A stretch of 64,000 nt of DNA, from assembly GCA_964634605.1 (NCBI GenBank), contig CAZWLJ010000002.1:124001-188000 (forward strand). The letters are read 5' to 3'. Below the pieces are notes generated by a model that worked only from the letters and a program-made list of their open reading frames with translations, was not told the DNA's origin and did not search any database. The stretch is from UPXZ01 sp964634605. GTDB lineage: Bacteria; Bacteroidota; Bacteroidia; Bacteroidales; Paludibacteraceae. Below are positions 61,112 to 64,000 of the stretch, piece after piece. Within the stretch, counting starts at the first letter, position 1; every line of letters starts with the position of its first letter. Both the position numbers and the translations under genes were made by a program.

Positions 61112-61735
61112 TTAAAGCAGACCGGCATCTACAAGAGTCACCACCCTTTCCACAATGCGATCCTTATCCGATGCATCGTATTCGCTTTTCAGGTCGGAAC
61201 CGAAAAACAAGGCAATCGTATTCCAGAAGATAGCAGGCATATTGCCCTTATACGATTTTATTATCTGGTATGTATTCATATCATGCTCACGGTCAATAAG
61301 TTTGATAAGCATTTTCCCCTGGTTGACTGTCAGGTTGCGGAGTGGTTTTTCGTATTGTTTGAAGATGCGCGACTGGAAAGCATTGATGTATTTTTTGCGT
61401 TCTGCATTGTCGGTCATATAAAACAAGTCGCGGTTCAGCTGGTTGATTTCTATCGACGCCATACGGGCATAGGGAAGCGCCTTTTTCACATCGCGCACAG
61501 TACGCCAGTAAAATTTCTCCTGCCTGCTGCTTCTGAATACCAGCGGCGGGTAAACATACAGTACACGTAAATTGTCCTGGTAAATCGTATCCCCGTTTTC
61601 AATCACCATTTCCATCATAGCATAGGCAGTCGGTCGTGTACCCGGAGGAGTCAGGTCGACATTTATCTGAGCGTAAGCCCCCGACAGGGGAAATACTGAT
61701 GTGAGTATTATTGCTAAAAAAAGAAATTTTTTCAT
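61112..61735 (-). CDS. DUF4294 secreted protein
   Basis: The 207-residue product has a signal peptide (to about 22, SGAYAQ) and a domain matching DUF4294, a Bacteroidota family of unknown function. Recognisable parts are YAMMEMVIENGDTIY, LRVLYVYPPLVFRS and NLTVNQGKMLIKLIDRE. The start at 61735 is set by the -7 box (61760-61753), which leaves a leader of about 11 nt; the longer frame to 61783 would start upstream of it. Confidence 0.85.
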   Translation of the reverse strand: MKKFLFLAIILTSVFPLSGAYAQINVDLTPPGTRPTAYAMMEMVIENGDTIYQDNLRVLYVYPPLVFRSSRQEKFYWRTVRDVKKALPYARMASIEINQLNRDLFYMTDNAERKKYINAFQSRIFKQYEKPLRNLTVNQGKMLIKLIDREHDMNTYQIIKSYKGNMPAIFWNTIALFFGSDLKSEYDASDKDRIVERVVTLVDAGLL

Positions 61736-61752
61736 TGCCGGAAAATGAACCA

Positions 61753-61760
61753 CAAAGATA
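61753..61760 (-). promoter_or_regulatory. Bacteroidota -7 promoter box for the DUF4294 gene
   Basis: The minus strand reads TATCTTTG, a perfect TAnnTTTG match. It excludes the upstream in-frame start and defines a very short leader. Confidence 0.65.
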
Positions 61761-61856
61761 CAAAATGTGCGAAATAATAGCAAACATACTATAAATCTAC
61801 AACAATTATTATTCCAACTTATTATTTTAACCTGTATAATATTTCGAAAAATTGCT

Positions 61857-61864
61857 TATTTTTG
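61857..61864 (+). promoter_or_regulatory. Bacteroidota -7 promoter box for the 61942 gene
   Basis: TATTTTTG matches TAnnTTTG, about 78 bp before the ATG. Confidence 0.55.
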
Positions 61865-61941
61865 GAAAATTTTATTGGCCTGATACTAACACAAGAAACA
61901 GGTAATGACCCGAATCTGAACCAACTACATGTTTAATAATT

Positions 61942-62760
61942 ATGAAACGTTTTAGTTTTGCAATTCTGCTCGCTGCACACTTTACAGGCTCTGTTGCACA
62001 GATTTCTCCGGTTGTGGCATCATCTGTATCCACTGCCGGTGCTTCGGCAGCCGTACTCACCGAATGGAGCGCCTTTCAGAATACAGCAGCGCTTGCTCAT
62101 GTGGAGCATATTGAAGTAGCTGCTCAGTACGAGAACCGTTTCATGATGAAAGAACTTAGCACCAGGAGTGTTCAGGCCGGATTTAATGCCCGGTATGTGA
62201 ATGTAGGGCTTAGTTTCTCGTACCAGGGGTATTCGCTTTACAACGAAATGCTTACCGGAGTGGGTATTGCCCGCAATTTCGGCGATAAATTCTCCATGGG
62301 CGTTCAGTTTGATTATTACACCGCATATTTTGCGGGTCACGATGAGAGCCGCTACAGGGGCGCTCTGCTGGCTCAGTTTGGAGTAGCTTCCGCCATTTTA
62401 CCGAAACTCACCGTCGGATTTCACACCTTTAATCCTTTTCAATCGAATATAAAAACCGAATTCAGCCAGAAAAGAATTCCTTCGGTTTTCAGCGTCGGAA
62501 CCAATTATGCATTTGCCGATAACCTGATCTGGCTCACCCAAATAGATAAGGAAGTGAGCAGCAATTTCCGGTTTGCATCGGGTTTTGAATACACCATGAT
62601 CCGGGAACTTACGGTAAAACTCGGAGCCTACGGCACCGACTACCTGATTCCCTGCCTGGGTATTGGCGTACATCTGGGAGGATTTCATTTCCATCTGAAC
62701 GGCGAACTGCACCCGCTGCTGGGTCTGAACACTGTGGCAAATCTGAAATACCGTTTCTAA
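61942..62760 (+). CDS. Outer-membrane beta-barrel protein of unknown function
   Basis: The 272-residue protein has a signal peptide (to about 19) and alternating amphipathic strands with repeated aromatic-Gly patterns, ending in VANLKYRF, whose terminal Phe is typical of barrel insertion signals. It has some resemblance to the PorP/SprF-type or conserved PorV-like outer-membrane families, but I cannot assign one. It is 10 bp upstream of the HHH outer-membrane gene, so the two are probably co-transcribed. Confidence 0.7.
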   Translation: MKRFSFAILLAAHFTGSVAQISPVVASSVSTAGASAAVLTEWSAFQNTAALAHVEHIEVAAQYENRFMMKELSTRSVQAGFNARYVNVGLSFSYQGYSLYNEMLTGVGIARNFGDKFSMGVQFDYYTAYFAGHDESRYRGALLAQFGVASAILPKLTVGFHTFNPFQSNIKTEFSQKRIPSVFSVGTNYAFADNLIWLTQIDKEVSSNFRFASGFEYTMIRELTVKLGAYGTDYLIPCLGIGVHLGGFHFHLNGELHPLLGLNTVANLKYRF

Positions 62761-62770
62761 ATTCGCACCA

Positions 62771-64000
62771 ATGAGATTATTGCTCAAAATAATACTTGCA
62801 ATGGCTATTCTGCTTGCTCCGTTCGGATTAAAGGCGCAGGAAGTAGTAAGTTCGGCCGAGCAGATTATTGCCGATATTTACGAACAAATTTCGGAAGAAT
62901 CGGAAACAGAAATTGATTTTACCAATTTCTTTGACGATTTGATTGCATTGTCCGAAAATCCGATCAACCTGAACTCCACAAACAAGGAAGAACTGGACAA
63001 ACTACAATTTTTATCCGATACGCAGGTTGACAATATCCTTTATTACCTCTACAAAAATGGTCCGATGCAAACCATTTACGAGTTGCAGCTCGTGGATGGT
63101 CTGGACATGACTGACATCAGGCGGATGCTTCCTTTCGTGTCGATGGGCGACTCACAGGCCGGGAAACAACCGATAATACTGAAGGATGTTTTCAAATACG
63201 GAAAAAACGAACTGTATTTCCGGCTCGATAAAGGGATTGAAACCAAGGAAGGATACCGGTTTGCACCCGAAGAAGAGAACGAAGCTGATGAACAAACTTC
63301 GCGTAAATACGTGGGTGATCCCTACTACAATCATTTGAAATACCGCTTCAGGTACAGAGACCGGATTCATTTTGGCATAACCGGTGAAAAAGATGCCGGT
63401 GAACAATTTTGGGGTAAACAGCACAAAGGGTACGATTTTTACTCTGCACACCTGGAACTCCGAAACCTCGGTAAAATTAAAACCCTGGTTTTGGGTGACT
63501 TCAGGGCTAATTTCGGTCAGGGACTGGTGATGCGTACCGATTTCTCCCTGGGAAAATCGTCGTACGTGATGCAGGTAACGCCCAAAAGCAACGGACTGAA
63601 GAAATTCAGCTCCACTTCCGAGACTGATTTTCTGAGAGGCGCCGGCGCCACCTTGCGGTTGGGGAAAGTGGATATTACGGCCTTTTACTCCAACCGGATG
63701 ATTGACGGTGATACGGTGAACGGTCAGTTTACGGGCATCAATGAGAGTGGTCTGCACCGGACTATCAGCGACTTACAAAAGAAGAATACGGTGAACCAGC
63801 AAACCGCCGGTACAAACATCGTTTACACCCACAGCTGGTTTCAGGCAGGTGTTACGGCTGTGTATAACCACTTCAGTCAGAGCCTGCAACCGCGTGATGC
63901 GGTTTACAACCGTTTTTATTTCCGGGGCAGGGACCAGCTGGCTGCAAGCGTCAACTACCGCCTGCGGTGGCAGAAACTCAACATCTTCGGTGAAACCGCC
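62771..64000 (+). CDS. Helix-hairpin-helix outer-membrane protein (N-terminal part, runs off window)
   Basis: The open frame from the ATG at 62771 continues for 410 codons to the window edge without a stop. It has a signal peptide (to about 22). An HHH-type segment follows (NPINLNSTNKEELDKLQFL, and later TIYELQLVDGLDMTDIRRMLP, about 58-118), then a barrel-like region with RYRFRYRDRIHFGITGEKD and FRANFGQGLVMRTDFSLGK. Bacteroidota encode large outer-membrane proteins of this plan; function is unknown. It follows the preceding barrel gene by 10 bp. Confidence 0.8.
   Translation, partial: MRLLLKIILAMAILLAPFGLKAQEVVSSAEQIIADIYEQISEESETEIDFTNFFDDLIALSENPINLNSTNKEELDKLQFLSDTQVDNILYYLYKNGPMQTIYELQLVDGLDMTDIRRMLPFVSMGDSQAGKQPIILKDVFKYGKNELYFRLDKGIETKEGYRFAPEEENEADEQTSRKYVGDPYYNHLKYRFRYRDRIHFGITGEKDAGEQFWGKQHKGYDFYSAHLELRNLGKIKTLVLGDFRANFGQGLVMRTDFSLGKSSYVMQVTPKSNGLKKFSSTSETDFLRGAGATLRLGKVDITAFYSNRMIDGDTVNGQFTGINESGLHRTISDLQKKNTVNQQTAGTNIVYTHSWFQAGVTAVYNHFSQSLQPRDAVYNRFYFRGRDQLAASVNYRLRWQKLNIFGETA

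Noticed and set aside
63152..63757. 201-codon antisense frame at the window end
   Set aside because: The plus strand carries the HHH outer-membrane gene through here without a stop; the antisense frame has no signal or motif.

Overview
The window looks like chromosomal DNA from a Bacteroidota bacterium, most likely order Bacteroidales. Supporting evidence is a SusC/SusD pair, GldG, several outer-membrane beta-barrel and carboxypeptidase-like TonB-dependent receptors, Bacteroidota-type families (DUF4292, DUF4294, helix-hairpin-helix outer-membrane protein), membrane-tethered AraC regulators, and the -7 promoter element TAnnTTTG in front of many genes. A Paludibacter-like genus is a guess from gene content only. 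I see no tRNA, rRNA, CRISPR array or intact insertion sequence.

Layout. 0-2.4 kb: start of parA on the minus strand and a divergent gldG. 2.4-15.1 kb: carbohydrate uptake and breakdown (SusD, SusC, a hexosamine-type sugar kinase, a GH29 fucosidase, an outer-membrane barrel receptor). A repeat-rich non-coding stretch at 8.3-9.6 kb holds a decayed copy of the 5' end of the kinase gene, a 43-bp minisatellite and a MITE-like inverted repeat. 15.4-19 kb: membrane protein, winged-helix regulator and a DUF2141-barrel fusion. 19-26.3 kb: housekeeping genes on both strands (pyk, aroQ, CorA, a free-standing MetH activation domain, a metallophosphoesterase), with a frameshifted S23-type four-helix-bundle gene inside inverted repeats. 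26.5-29 kb: a GH9-CE4 two-enzyme fusion. 29.5-37.2 kb: a miniature AraC-type protein, tadA, parE and the tight operon dut / TPR / DUF4292 lipoprotein / EnvC-like / parE. 37.6-46.4 kb: two overlapping AraC-type membrane regulators followed by three secreted or surface proteins. 46.6-48.7 kb: PASTA protein and RluA-type pseudouridine synthase.

49.07-57.6 kb is the most notable part: ten same-strand genes, mostly overlapping or nearly so, for a complete carotenoid pathway. They are phytoene synthase, IPP isomerase, CrtZ hydroxylase, fused CrtYcd lycopene cyclase, CruF-like hydratase, a PlsC-like acyltransferase, a GT2 glycosyltransferase, a photolyase/cryptochrome, a TPR protein and a CrtI desaturase. 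A prenyl synthase whose active site suggests short-chain (C15/C20) product lies just beyond ddl. My inference is a monocyclic, ring-hydroxylated, psi-end-hydrated, glycosylated and acylated carotenoid (salinixanthin or myxol-ester type) co-expressed with DNA photorepair. The island sits between rluA and ddl, genes I expect to be close neighbours in related genomes.

57.7-64 kb: ddl, prenyl synthase, a conserved hypothetical, 5-formyl-THF cyclo-ligase, DUF4294, an outer-membrane protein and a truncated HHH outer-membrane protein running off the end.
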